Part shown: in pieces, positions 44,494-57,900 of the stretch
How positions within the stretch are numbered: the stretch's first letter is position 1
Layout: each line of letters starts with the position of its first letter
NCBI GenBank assembly: GCA_030386875.1
Contig: CM059575.1
Location: 18,500,293 to 18,564,292 of the forward strand
DNA: 64,000 nt
DNA from: Morinoia aosen
Lineage: Eukaryota; Arthropoda; Malacostraca; Amphipoda; Talitridae
Direction: 5' to 3'
Notes under the pieces: generated by a model
What the model saw: only the letters and a program-made list of their open reading frames with translations
Databases searched by the model: none
Told to the model about the DNA's origin: nothing
Position numbers and translations under genes: made by a program

Positions 44494-47329
44494 GTGAGTT
44501 TCACAGCATTGGTATTGGCATACTTGCATGCACGTATTACGACAGCCGGTACATAGAGATAATTATTCGGTAATTGTGCAGTTTCGGCGCCAAGACTTAC
44601 AATCCACTGAGGTATTTTCTGATGATTTCCGTTGAGGATTCTTCTTTGAGACTGTAAATGTTTTTCTTAACACTCATAGAAATTCAGAATTTATCGCTCA
44701 CAAACATTCGGCCTTGACACACAATCGCTTCGCACAATGTCACGCTATTACTTATTCTAGCTAGTTGATCATTTGCATGGTTGAACACTATGAATTTAAC
44801 GGTGAAGTATGTACCGCTTCAAACACTACAATATTATCAATGCTCGATATAATCATTCGAAATAAATGAGTGCACATTTGTGATTTCTCGCGAGCAAGTA
44901 GGAGAAATATTCCAAAAATTGTTTGATAGGTAAACGCTCACTTCTACACCCATGTTTCATCTGTAAAAAAGACAACACGATCCCGGCAATACAGTACTCC
45001 GTGAATTCGTTTATTACGCTGGTCATTCCATACTCAGAGTGCACTCTCAAAGATCTTTATCCAGTTTAGTCTATCTCCGTCCTTAGTTTTTTAATCGGTC
45101 GCCTGATTACGGTGTCCCAAATTGTTGTTAACTCTTAAGGAATCAAAAACCCGTTGTGGGCTGCAATGATTGCTTGACATCTTCCAGCCGCAATTTTAGA
45201 TTGACGCATGGAGAGACCTTCCCTGTAAGTAAGTTGCCGTAGAATTATAGCTGCTCAAGATTCCCGTTTCGGAAAATGTTTCCATGATTCTATGTCTCTA
45301 TTTCAAAGTATTGTTATCTTATAACATACTTTGTTATTTTAAAATCATTTTATTTTATGAGTTAAGATCCTCGCAACTTAATGGACAGATTTCTTGTTCT
45401 AGCCTTCTCGTCTAAACGAGCATTTCTTTCCACATTTGCATTGGGTGTATCATCTATCAAGGCTTCGTGTTACAAGGTTGCAGCAGAACGAAGCGTCCAC
45501 CAATTTTTGGTGTTATAGAGCAGTCACGCTCTCGCTCTAGGTCACACATTGTCAATGCTCCCCAAACCATTAAGATAAAGCTAATTTTAAATGCGAATGC
45601 AAATTTACTCAATCGAATAAGCTCGAAATGAAACTCCTTTAATTTCAAATTTTTTCAGGAATTAAGACTCACTCGAAATTAACCATTACCGAAAGGAACG
45701 ATTATGAACAATACAAATGTTTCTAATTGACTCGGTGTGTAACCTGAAATTCACTGACCCTCACTCTGAAATGAGGTCTGGGTGAAGCGCGACTGTAGCC
45801 CTATATGCTCTGGAGCTACGACAGCTGCGCCGCGACTGCGCCGTGCGTGACTCGGGGTTGTTAAAGCAGCAGCGCTCTGTATATATAGCCGTTGGTGCAG
45901 CTGATTCGACAGCAGATATATCTTGCTGCTCATGTACAGGCTTCTCTTTATGGGTGCTGCCACAGCTTTACAATCTACTAATGACACACTATGTCAGCAA
46001 TTGCAGCGTGTCCACTTCTGTTTCTTCAACTTCTGCAATCACGACGCGCTCTAACTTCTGTTTCTTTAAATGTCGCTGCTACTCACAGGATTCGCTCAAG
46101 CGAATGTGCGAATGAATCTTTTAATTGCTGCAATTACAACGTTTGAATGCAGCGTAAGCTGTACATTTTTTCAACTATACCTTCATTATAAATTCTGTTG
46201 GTTTTAGTTTGTATAAGCGATTTTACGATATAGTAGAGTGATTTTACGATATTTTTTAACCATAAATTAGTATAGTTTTAGGTCTCAAAGATTCTTTTAT
46301 ACGCTGTGTAAGAGTACGCAAGCTGATAGTCTTCATATTAGCTCTGATAATTTGCAAGCTTTTAGAATAGCTAAAAATTACACCTTCATCAGCTAATTAT
46401 TCGTCTGTGCCAGTACTGAGAACTTAAAATTTTACCAGCGAGTCTAGTTCGTATTATTATACTCTGCTGAGGTCAATACACGCTCTCGGTCAATTCTCTA
46501 CTTCAGTTGATACTTCTTCTCCTATGGAATGTTGTATTAAATGAGACTGAATGGATGTCAACAATTGTTATTTCTATTTCGACATCAGCGAAACATTGCC
46601 ACGTATACTCTTGGTTAATGCATGTGTACTCATGTCAAATCGATATGCTTTAAAGCTGAATTTAAAATATCTGCAGCCAGTGAACATAAACTACGATAAT
46701 GATCGTAGATTAGCTATGATCTTAGATTCTTAATCGTAGCTTCGCCCGATTATTTATGTGATTAATATAAGTTGACTGAACGTGCAACTCAGGCTGTAGG
46801 AAGCAACACTGATGGAGTCATGTACGGTAGGACAACGAAAATTATTCTATTTTCTCTGATGTTAGTAGGAGCAGAATGGTTTGAAAATGTCGTGAAATAA
46901 TTATTGTATCATTGTCTATCATCCAAAATTTAACCTTTGGCTGCTGACGATTTGCACTGCTAGGGCCAAAAAGTTTATTGCATCCTTGTAAAACATGGCA
47001 ATAAATTCGAATAATTTTTAACTGGGACCATCAAAACAAATTTGAAAGAAGAGAATATAGTAAAAAAATTTGCATTCAGAATCCCTGTTGGTCAGTATAC
47101 TGGACCTATTCTCTTCGCAGAAACTACCATGTATAATCCTGCTGAAGAAAACCTGCAAAAACAAACTTCTGTTCTTACGAAGGGTAGCTTATGTGTATGC
47201 ATAGGGCTGGGAAATTAGCCTGATGGCCATTAGACTTGAGAGGATTTAAGGAACATTTGTGCAGTAGAAAAGGAAAGGTGAAGTTCAGCCATTTAATAGG
47301 AGTAGTGGAAGAGCTAAGATTTTGGATAC
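44494..47329. other. No recognised genes
   Basis: AT-rich. Small duplications include aacttctgtttctt twice near 46015-46065 and gattttacgatat twice near 46225-46245. A minus-strand phrase near 45130-45220 looks vaguely like a transposase C-terminus but is too short to call. gccaaaaagtttattgcatc near 46970 resembles subterminal sequence of Tc1 elements and may mark the left edge of the element below. Confidence 0.35.
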
Positions 47330-47860
47330 TGGCCACAGGCTTTCTCAGATGGGACTTGGCTAGCATGCTCAACGAAGATCCTCAGGAAATGTCTGCTCGC
47401 ACTATGCGCCGGAGAACTGAAGGAAATGGGTTTAAGGAGGTGCGTCGCCACCAGGGAACCATTGGTCAGTAAAGCTAATCGAATGGAACGTCTTCAATTT
47501 GCCAAAGACCGCAAAGACTGGACTGTAGGGCTGTAGAAACACGTCCAAGTGCGCGATGATTAGCGGTTCATCAGGTCCCAGAGAGATAACAGTTATAGTG
47601 AGGTGGGTAGCCCATGAAGCTTTCGATCCTCATGCACCGCTCTGACTGCACAGGCTTCAGCAAGCAGTGTGATGATCTAGGCTGCTGCACGCGGTAGGAA
47701 TTATATCCATCAACTTTGGGAAGTAACAAAATGAAACCTCGGGCGTACTTGAACATCCCAGGCGACAAAGTAAACCCGTCTTCGAGTTTCTATTCTCCTG
47801 ATGGCCCCAGTACTTTTCAAGATTCAAGACGACGATAGCTCGCATCCACCGATCTCATTT
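47330..47860 (+). pseudogene. Tc1-like transposase pseudogene
   Basis: Broken plus-strand frames match Tc1-family (DDE) transposases in order. LASMLN…MSARTMRRR (47355-47420) is the end of the DNA-binding helix-turn-helix region. After a frame change, REPLVSKANRMERLQFAK and then DRKDWTV (47455-47527) match the PL(L/V)S.ANR..RL.wA..h..WT block preceding the first catalytic Asp. SVMIWA-like sequence follows near 47668. PDG…FQD and then DD.S.HP near 47805-47850 correspond to the block bearing the second catalytic Asp. Multiple stops and frameshifts show it is dead. The C-terminal third is not recognised. Both ends of the element are uncertain. Confidence 0.85.
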
Positions 47861-48225
47861 AAGGCAAGATAAGTTCAGTGATAACGAGGAATAATTTTTT
47901 CACACATGAATTGATGTTTGTGTTCTCGTCATTTTAAGACCTGTCAAAAATTTTCGATATAAACTGGAGAGAAATTAGCGATCCTCAACATTTTTTCCTT
48001 CTTATTTGTTGAAGATATGTGTCAACATTTGCTCCTACTTGAGATAAATATTCGTTGAGATAATTTATCAAACCATGTAGAATCTACACAATAGAATAGA
48101 AGGCTTATTAAATGTAAAGTAAAAGGTGGCCAGTGAACCATCAAGCTTAAGTGTTTCCCTCAAATAGCAGGTTGCGACAACTTGAGTGTAGCAGCGTTGC
48201 GACATTTTTTTGACCAAGAGGTGTA
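47861..48225. other. No recognised features
   Basis: AT-rich spacer between the Tc1 relic and the mariner relic. The tail of the Tc1 element may extend into it. Confidence 0.4.
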
Positions 48226-48914
48226 TCAGGTTGTTTCACATCAAATGTTGCATTTGAAAACGAAAGAAAATAATCGTGAAGTTTTTATTTTAATTACAAT
48301 ATGATCCATCATTCTCTATGGCCTATGCCCAACGTTTTTATATAGTACATATTCCGTCTTCTAAGAACTTGTTATTTTTTCATCAATAAACTCTTCGAAT
48401 ACTTCAACTATAATTTTTATTTGAAAATGTATAACACGAATGAAAAGCTGGAAATGCTTAAAGAAGTCATAATCAGTGGGAAGTTATCAGCGGAACAGGG
48501 AGGATGTGGCAAAACTCACAATTCAGACTTAGCAACTTGTCGACCGCAGCTCCAGAGGGGTGGGGTCGTGCATCATCGTGAAGCAAAATAATTGATCCAT
48601 CTCTATTACCAGTCTTGGATGCTTCTTCTTCAATTTTTCAATCATGCGATAAATATCTTGACACTAAGATGCTGCTGTTACAATATCGCCTTGTTGCCAA
48701 AATGAAACATAAATGATTCCCCTTACTTGAAAATGATTTGCTGTAGTTCGGTAGTCACATGTCCATAGGATTAGGAGCAGTGATTTTCAATAAAAATTTG
48801 GTCTGGGAAAAAGATACTTAAGATTAACTGTGTGTATAAAATAATCAGGCTTATGTATAGTTGATACAGAAAACTACGCTAAATACTGTGTGTATTTAGT
48901 GTTAGACAACCTGA
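48226..48914 (-). mobile_element. Mariner relic with both terminal repeats
   Basis: The left end tcaggttgtttcacatcaaa (48226) and the reverse complement of the right end (tcaggttgtctaacactaaa) form the terminal inverted repeats. TA flanks the left end; the right flank is TG, perhaps a mutated TA. On the minus strand, LLHDDARPHPSG (about 48540-48590) matches the mariner LLHDNARPH block with its second catalytic Asp. It is followed, across frame changes, by a DYDFF-like segment, an EEFIDEK segment, and GI…KRWA.AIENDG.Y matching the usual mariner C-terminus. At 689 bp it is about half the usual 1.3 kb, so the N-terminal half is largely deleted. Confidence 0.88.
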
Positions 48915-51900
48915 TGTCTTAGTGCTTGAATTGGAATAAATTCTGGAAAATTGAGATGTCTTTACGTCTAATTGATCATACGCTGGTAGATCTTTTTCTC
49001 TGATATTGTACCTCTCATCTTTTTCTGGCGCACCGTTAACCCTGAACATTGATCGCTTCTACGCAGGTATGCGAGGACTACCTATGCTCATTCGTGTAAT
49101 GTTCTTTGTCTCATTTCTTCGTGCATACATTTCTGCATGCTTGATTCATTCGTGTCCACATTCTTTCGTGTACTTATTCCTTTGTTCTTCTATGTCCTCG
49201 AACCCTTACATATTATTCCGTACTTATACTGTCGCTACACGCTTTGACGCGACTCCGACGCCGGGCCCCGAGAAAATGCTTGCACTCTGCATAGACAGCT
49301 GAGGCAGCCTACAAACCTCTCATATGATAGATGTAAAGCATCGAATAATCAATGTTTCAACAAATTTGATGTGAATCAAGTGTTTTTATTTGAAATATAT
49401 CATGTTAATAACCTCCAGAGATGAAAGTTTTTATTATTACCTGGTAAATTTTAGAGAAAATGATAATGTTATTGGCAGATTGTCTCTAAAAAAGTAGAAG
49501 AAAGTGCTACCAAATCTGCTCGAGGATAATTTCAATCAAACAATTACCCAGTGGATAGTAACTCTCCGCCAATGTAAATGATGAAATTGGTTGTTTGTAA
49601 CCGAGAAATAAATTTTTTATTTTTTTCGGAATTGGAACAATAATACCGAGTGTAGTTTTTGTAGTTGAAATAACGTGAGGGATGTGCAGTATTTCGTGAA
49701 AAATGATCAAATTTACATTTGACTGACATAGCAGAAGTGGTAGGTCGCATTACACGCTCTCTCTTTAATTTCGAGCGTCTGCCCTCAGCGTGACCAGGCT
49801 GCAGGCAGATCCTTAATTGGCTCGATTACGTGAATGTATCTGAGCTGACTTGTGACATGCAGTCTTTAATTAAAACAGTCTTTCAAAAGATCACTTATGG
49901 TATTTGTCTTGCAATTTATTTGCCCATTAAAAATTCATAACGTAATGCACTATTGTGCATATGAATTGGTCTTATAACTACGTAACTATGCAGAGTCTGG
50001 GCACCAACGCTTGTATTCAGGCGTCTGCTGTACTCTGGCTGTCCCGGCAGCTGATTATATTTATCGATAACACTCACAGTAAAAGCTCATGAATTCTCAA
50101 ACGAGGGCATAGTGAACTCACTGAAGCATTTAAAAAATTTCTGGAAATGTTGTCTCTACGATACCTGACAACATTACAATGACGCCAGTGTCAGGGGATT
50201 GCACCATCGATGTCAGAGAAATCCACCTAATTACAAATTTCTAACTACGGTTGCTTCATTCAAGTTTGACCGCGTGATTTCAAATTTAGAATTGCGGATT
50301 CTTTGACTCCGAGAACGTGTACCCAGTAACTAATGACGTGACTGAGTACCACCCTCAAATATTTTGAATTATTAGATTGCATGCTTCTTGATTGCTATCT
50401 TCCACATAATTGATCTTAAATATAAAATCATTTTACAAGTTCCCGTCTCACAGTCATCGTCTGTCCCTAGTCACTGTCGAGCATATAACTGACGCGTGTA
50501 CAACTCACTCAAACTCACCAAATTCAGCAGCTCCACCTGGCCCTGTTTCTCTTCGTGCGTGCTGAGGCTCCTTTTCCAAGTCTTGAACAACCGTCCTCTT
50601 CCTCGCTGCTCTTCCAGCCTTTTATTTCCTGAATATTATTGCCTACTCACATGCCACAGAAGTTGGCGTGTGCAGAACAGCGAAGTTCTCGCACTAAGCA
50701 ACGCTCCGACAAGCGTCTGCTCAGGAGCAGAGTGTGTAGTACGGGCGTGTAGGAGTGTTATTTGACAAAATTGGGTGCACAGTACGGCTGCAGTCATCCT
50801 TAATGAGGTGTGTTAACTTGTCACTCTAAAGCCGTGTCTGTAGGTAGTGAATGAGTGAATGTAATCTTTGCCAATCTCTCGTTCGAATCTTATAATTGCT
50901 ATGAGAAAAACTGCTATCATCATTGTCAGTTAGGCTGTTTACGCTGTTCAGGGTGCTGTCATTAAACGCTATCTTGGGGAGTGCTAAATATATTCGTTCA
51001 TTGACGTGAAATGGCTGTTGTTTAATCCTTACTCTCTTCTCACCTCATGCTTCAGGAAACAGAATGAAAACGATGAACTTGAAGTCAGGGTTAAGAGTCG
51101 TGTTCATGATATACGCACTGAAGCTGCAAGTCCGCTGTTACTTGCTTGCTACACACGACGCTCTCAGGCAGGTTACGACCCGTGTAAGCGTACAAGTTCA
51201 TTTTAACATTGTAAACAAAATGAACACCTATTTTGGCATTGTTATTAAATTGCACGTTATTATCTTGTTCTTTGCAAGTCGATGAAAATATACTCATGAT
51301 GAGTTTCGTAGAATTTGTACAGTACAAATTCGAATCCCCTCTCAGAGACTGGAAGAGACTGAGTGCAGCCTTTGCCCCTTGGCTTCAAATAAGGATGCAG
51401 GACTCCGCCTGCGGGCTGTACTACGAGAGCAACGCTTTCAGAGGCGTTCACGAGTCGACCTCACTCGATGTACCAGCCGTGTTTTTGTCGAGATAGACTC
51501 GTACAATTCTGTCGCCTGTTTTCAGTAACTCCGATTCAATCACGTGCGACTCAATTCACACGAAAGGTCATTCAGTATTTTCCTCAAATGTGACACCTAA
51601 ATTTTATTACACCATAATTTTCTTTCTTATAAATCATATTGCTGTAGACTTAATAAGTGTAGACCCGTGGAATTTGATGCGCGAGTTTCCTCCAGAGCTG
51701 TCAGACTTGAGCAGCAAACGAAGAGCGAGGCTCCCGACGCTCCCACTCCTGCTATCCGCCCCGCTGACGCTGGTCTCTGCAGCTGTCAGTCTTCATTTCT
51801 CATTTCTTCACCCAGGGTTTGCGTCCAGGCTCCAATTCAGGGGCTTGTGTGGACTTGGAGGCGAAGTGCAAACCTCTGTACCAACTCCATCCTAAAACTT

Positions 51901-54900
51901 CCGTTATTGACATTCATGTGAAGCCCCTGCGTGCTTTGTCACGGTTCGCCCCATAAAAAATGATTGGTTACGTAGTTGGTGGCTTAAGTAATGACGCATT
52001 AAGATTATCTGGGATTTCAACCGATTACTACAGCTAAATAATTTTTTGCGACTGCCTTGTTAGCTGTAAAGCTGTCAAAATTGATCGATGAAGGTACTTG
52101 AGGCTCTGCGACCACCGATGCTTAAAGGTACGTAAAATATAGAGCCATATTATAGTTCCCTCATTTCCAGGAGCCTGCATGGATCGCTAGCAGCCAATGG
52201 CTTGCACAGTGCATGAAGTGTTGCAGTCATCGCTCACTCGAACAATACCTTGCTAACGGGACGCTGACGAGGGCTTCTGCATTGAGTAAACAGCAACACG
52301 CGGTATAGTGAGCTGACACTACACTCACTCCATCTTGAGGGCTTCTAGCTCAACGAGACCAAGTCTACACTCTTTGCCATCGAATCAATTTTTTTTTACA
52401 TCACATGCCACCCATCATGTCATTTCTCGCCAGATTGACATACCCCCATTAATTCAACCATTACATTTTATGGTGATGTCCCCTCGTCATCATTGCTACG
52501 TATTCAGTCATTGGTTCAAGTGGCGTTATAATGCGATAGTAATTTAAACGTGTACTCTTAAACATTCAAACATAACTAACCGCCTAGATAAATTCACTTC
52601 ATTAATTTAAGGTTAAATAAGCAGGGGCATGCACAGTAACTGAGAATACTAAAGGTGAAAATTCGTATTTGCATGAGCGCTCGCTGCAGTGACCCTCGCC
52701 TCCCTGTCCCCAGGACTACCCCTCTCTGCGTGGTCCACATGGACTCTCCAACACGTTCCCAGATCTCTCATGTCACAGGCACATCGATTGTGTCCTGCCG
52801 AGGGCCACCATCCTCCCTCCCCCCTCTCCTCCCTCGCGCTGATCCCTGGCTAATGATCTCCAACTTACAGCCGCGTAGTATTTGGTTCTTCACTGCTCAG
52901 CTTCACCACCTAATGAACGTATTACGTCTACTGTGTATTACAACCTGTCAGGCTTTTCATGTGTCATCTTAAGTAGGAATCTAGCTTTTTTCTAGAAATT
53001 AGTCTGACGTTGTTAGTTATAAAGCTTTGTGTGTGTAGATAGGATGAACTTAGAGACGAATTCAGCTTTTTGAGTGATAACTATTTGCTTTACTTTAGTT
53101 TTATTGACGTGAGCAACTCTAATTTTTTGTTCTTACGTACGTTTACCAACGACTGAAATGGAGTAAGGTAGTCTGGTAAGTGAGTAACGAACGTTACTTG
53201 CCTCAGCCAAAGTGGGACAGCTTTACAGTCAACGAAGTTTCCTAGAGTCTTAGCCTATCAAAAATACCCTTTGTAGGTGATTACAGTTGTAATATATAAC
53301 GCTATGCACAAATTATATTACTCCAGCTTACGAATAGTTCAACGTAAATGCAATTTTGTTCTGGAAATAACTCCTCATCTTTTGAAAGCGAGTACACCCC
53401 AAAATACGCTCTGTATTTCCCCGTCGCAATTTATGCTGAAAGACTCGCAGTTGCACACAATTGAGGAAGAAATCGAATAATAACACCATCGTCACGCACA
53501 CAATATCGTTCCATTTATTGCGCTGGCAGCCGCCGCTCGTTGTGAGGCGCTGCAGCACGGCGCAGCTCACCTGAGCTGTGCACTCTGCGCTGGTTGTCAT
53601 CCTATCCCTATCTGCGCATTCATTATTCCTGCATCAGAGTTCTGTATGTTTTTTAGGCTGACGTACCGTGGTGTCAGAAACTGTACTCTCACAGCTATAT
53701 GAGATTCAGCAAAAGAAAAAATATGTTCGTAATGAATTTTGCCGAGCTACTTACGTACGCAGGAAGCAGTCGGCGTTAACATGTGGTCCTTTGTCATGTA
53801 GCTTATGATACAGAGAAATGCGACAGGAAAAATGCAAACGAAAAAAATCCCCAAGCAAAATATGTTTACAGGTAGCAGTTGGTGAGGGTATGCGGTTCTT
53901 CATGTCGCTAATATTTGCTGAGGCAATATAATTTTGTCGGGTGTTACAGAAAAATTTGCATATATATTATAAAAAATAAGAAATGAGTAAAGCCTTCAAT
54001 AATTTAAATTAAAAAAACCTTTGATTTAAAACATTGTTTTAGATTATTATGTCGTTAACTGATTCAAGAAAGAATTCTCAGTGCTCATAATTAGGTTACA
54101 TTACGGTACTTAAACCATAATAATGTTACCGGTCTCAACTCTAGCTCGTCTCTGCGGTCGAGCTCCACCAACGCACGGGTCTAAACTGTTTAAATAGTCA
54201 TTACTCTCACGAGGTGTAGCGCAGCCTTTGCATTTTTTAATAGGCCAATAAAATAATTTAGTTGTGAATTCGATGAACGCGGAAGTCAATCTTTCACGTA
54301 AGGGAAGGTAGAAAATGGTTTACTTCAAACTTTTATTGTACGCCAGTGAGGGGAACGTTACTTTGTTGGAAGATCCAGTGCTGTCTTGCAGCACGTGTGT
54401 TAAGCCTGTAAGTTACACTAGACCCCAATATGAAGTACGCTAATTTATCTTCACTGTCTTGATCTCCGAAGCTGAAAATGTAGGGAATAAATTAGAGTTG
54501 GAACTGAAAACGTGAGTCATTAATGGTCTTCGAGTTCTGCGTTGCGAGTGCATGTGCCCAACCGTCAACAAATATTGGGACATCACACGAAGCTTCAATA
54601 GTTTCTAGTGAATCCAATTTCTACATTGTTTCTGGTCAATGAGAAGATTGAAAAATCTTCGTCTAGTTGTAATCAGAGGTCTTACGTCTTTCTTCTCTTG
54701 TGATACTGTTTGAATCTTGAAGCGATTGTAGTGACTAATTAGATATGTATGATGTGTATTAGATTTCTATCTAAATTTACTCCCTGAACAGGGTTTGTGT
54801 GTAGCGTGTATAGAGGCCTGAATCTTCTTGGAATTGATATAATGCTTAAGCTCCTTTAAAAGGCCATTAAACTGTATAATTGTTGCCTCTTCATCGTCTC

Positions 54901-57900
54901 TATTGGAGTTGATGCTTCACCCACGTTTCATGAGCTGCTTGCATTGAATTAACCAGCACTAATGAGCAGAGTCTGCACTGAGTTTCATGTTAGAAATACC
55001 TTGGGACATTTCTGCGATTCAAATACCGTTTTAATTATGTCGTTATAAATTGCTGATGCGAACTCCTACTTGATTGTAATCCGCGATATTTTCGTAATTT
55101 TCTGGTACCAATATTGAATATTGCGCACGGCCTGAGCGTCGTACAATCTCCTTCAGTTTGGCTGCGCTCTCGATCGCGACGATTTTTCGCATTCAAAACG
55201 TCCTTTCCGAGAATACTTTGTACAGATCTGAGTCGCTCCAGTCTTTTATTTTGTAGATAAGGATTATTTTTCAAAATAAATTGCATTGAAAATGTCGCAA
55301 TCAAAAATGTCACGATGCTAGTGCACGGAGGTGATTTAATAACGTTTTTCCTATTCGTATTACATTTTTTAACCATAGTGTAGTAAGAATTAAGTGGAGT
55401 AACCAGAGCCTATCTCTTACCTAACATATCACTAACCTTTTCATTTGCATTAAGTTGTCATGAGGAAATATTTGCGTGCAGTCCTTGATATCTAATATGT
55501 TCATTAGTCGCTTGCCAGTGGGAAGGCTGTTTGGCATTAGTATGCAGCCGCATATGCAGCTCTGTATACTGAGCACGGCTCACTGTATTTCCTTGGCAGC
55601 GACTGCAATTTATTGCTGCAGCAGCTGTATATCATCCCCTGTCCGCGCTGGCTAGCATGGGCTGAATTTGCGCTCGGGCTGCAATAGCATTCCCTACACC
55701 TCCTGCTCAGGCTGAGGGGAGCTCAATTTTTATCGATGTCAGTTTCACCTACCGACTCCCACGTCCTCCATTGATTGCTTTGAATTTCAATTGCACTTGA
55801 ATAGCGCATACCGGTGTGCTCACATTGTAGAGTTTAATTTACGATGTATATCAGTATAAATGCAAATTCATAAGTGTATAGTTGTGCAATAGTTGCACAA
55901 TAGCTATCAAATTTTCACATATATTACTAAGCTGTGTAGGTACAATGTTTTCCCCAAGTGTAGATGGGATGTCATTTAAGAGAATTAAACAGATCAAATA
56001 GATGTACATGTCACCGAAAAAGCCCCCGACACACGCTGAACAGAGACTCCCTCAGACTCCCTCAGATCAGAACGCCCGGCATCTGGAAATGGTGGCAGCC
56101 GCATGTTCTTCTCTCCGTACGTGTCAGCGGAGAATCAAATCTTTAAAAGAGGTGCGTGAAGCATGTCAGCATCTATCTCTATCATGTGGAGTATTTTAAT
56201 AGGCTGGTTGTCCCTGGGAATAATTAGTGTGTACCTTGTTTTCCTGTCAGGAAGAAAGCTCAATATGTTGATTTAAGCGGCCACATTGCGTAGCATGTGT
56301 GGATTTGATACCGAGTGCTGGTGAGCGATTACGATGACACTTACTCCCGGTAGTTCGGCAGGAGCTGCGAGTTGGTCTTGTCTTCACAGTGAATGAGACC
56401 AACACGAGGGAGAGAGCAAAAGATTAGGCCACTTCTCTTGCATGTGATTGTTTCCATTCTAAATTAAAACGGCTCCCCTCTATATATATATGTGTAAGGC
56501 AGTTGTGCTCCGTATGATTAAAAACATTGCAATAAAAACCTCCCGTTTTTAGGTAAATAGCTATGACAAGACGAAGCTTCTAGTGCATAACCTAAAATTC
56601 TAGCGAGCAACATATGCGCATATGACAACGATTGCACTCGAGTAAGTTCGTTGCTCATTTATTGATTCTTGCTCGGATGTCTGCTATTTGAATGCTTAGT
56701 GCAAAACTTTAGTGACTGAACCTAATCCATTAGAGTCTTCGTTCACTCCTTTTAACTTCCTGCCAATCACAAAGAGGTCTGCAATATAGCAATTGTTGAA
56801 CAACGTAGCTTCTTGGCAAGTTCTGGCATGTCTTCGATCAACATAGCTTTTCTTTTTTACGGTACTTTGATAAATTTGATGACCCTAGGGGTCTCAAATG
56901 ATTCGAATTGATGACGTTCTTGGAGTACAAAACATTGCAGAACCCAGGTTTGACGCCACACAGAAGGAGCGCTTGATTTTCCCTACAAATTGATATGAAA
57001 CACTGCATGGTACACATTGAGAAGTGACTCGCTTATTCTTTGCTCAAAACTAATGTTTTGCTTCTGCTCTATGGTAAAAAAATGTAAAAATAATGCACAT
57101 AACCATTAATTGCCATTCTTTCTTTTTTTTCTGTTATTGCTGGTTGGTTGAGCCATCCGAACTCGTTAACTGAAACATGACACTACGATGTGTCCAATAA
57201 GAACACTCACCACGTCGCTGTTCGGAAAAGACAATAGGCCACTCATATTAACTCATGGTTCCTAATCACGTAGAGGATTTCATTCAATTACCTCAAAACT
57301 TTTGAAGAGCCGAGCTCAGTTTACCGCACAGGAAGAAGCTGATTCGTGCTTAGTGCCCGGTAACGGAGTTATGACGTTGAGTGCCTTTTTCTCGTCAGAG
57401 TGGAGATCTTCAATGAATAGATTACCAAATTGATGAACAGCTTGTGTGTACGAACGGTCATTTCGAAGAATAAGCATGCGTGTGTTTTAAAATTGGACTT
57501 ATTTAGTGGCCAATACGTAAATTTTAATATATGTTGCGTAGCAATATGTACAATCTGCATGGATTCTTTCAATATCATTTTCCCTTTACAGCATCAGAAT
57601 TATAAACCGTTGAATTGCATACCTTTAGTGTAGTTTTGTACAGTCACTATAAGGACGCTACACGTGAATTAATTGGAGTGATCATATCTCCATCGTTCTT
57701 CTTGATCGTCTGAATAGTCCCTTTTTTGTCATAGCATTCCTGAGCAAGCATCACACTGGTGTGACGTGAAGTTAATTTCTGCCGACTGAGAAGCTTTGCA
57801 GGACATTGAATGGAACGTTGAGAAGAGGCCGTTCCTACCTGCCCTACAGCTTCACCTTTTCTTGCAGGAGTTTGAACTACCGCTCTCAGTCTTAGGATAA

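Noticed and set aside
45120..45225. Transposase C-terminus on the minus strand
   Set aside because: Only a short, vague resemblance (R…AIIAAHNGF) with no other transposase block nearby.
53571..53600. Ten-codon first exon MTTSAECTAQ ending at CAG|GTGAGC
   Set aside because: Consensus donors after short ATG frames are expected several times by chance. Kept only as a note.
57211..57246. Twelve-codon first exon ending at GTG|GTGAGT (minus)
   Set aside because: Same reason: no promoter-like context or second exon.
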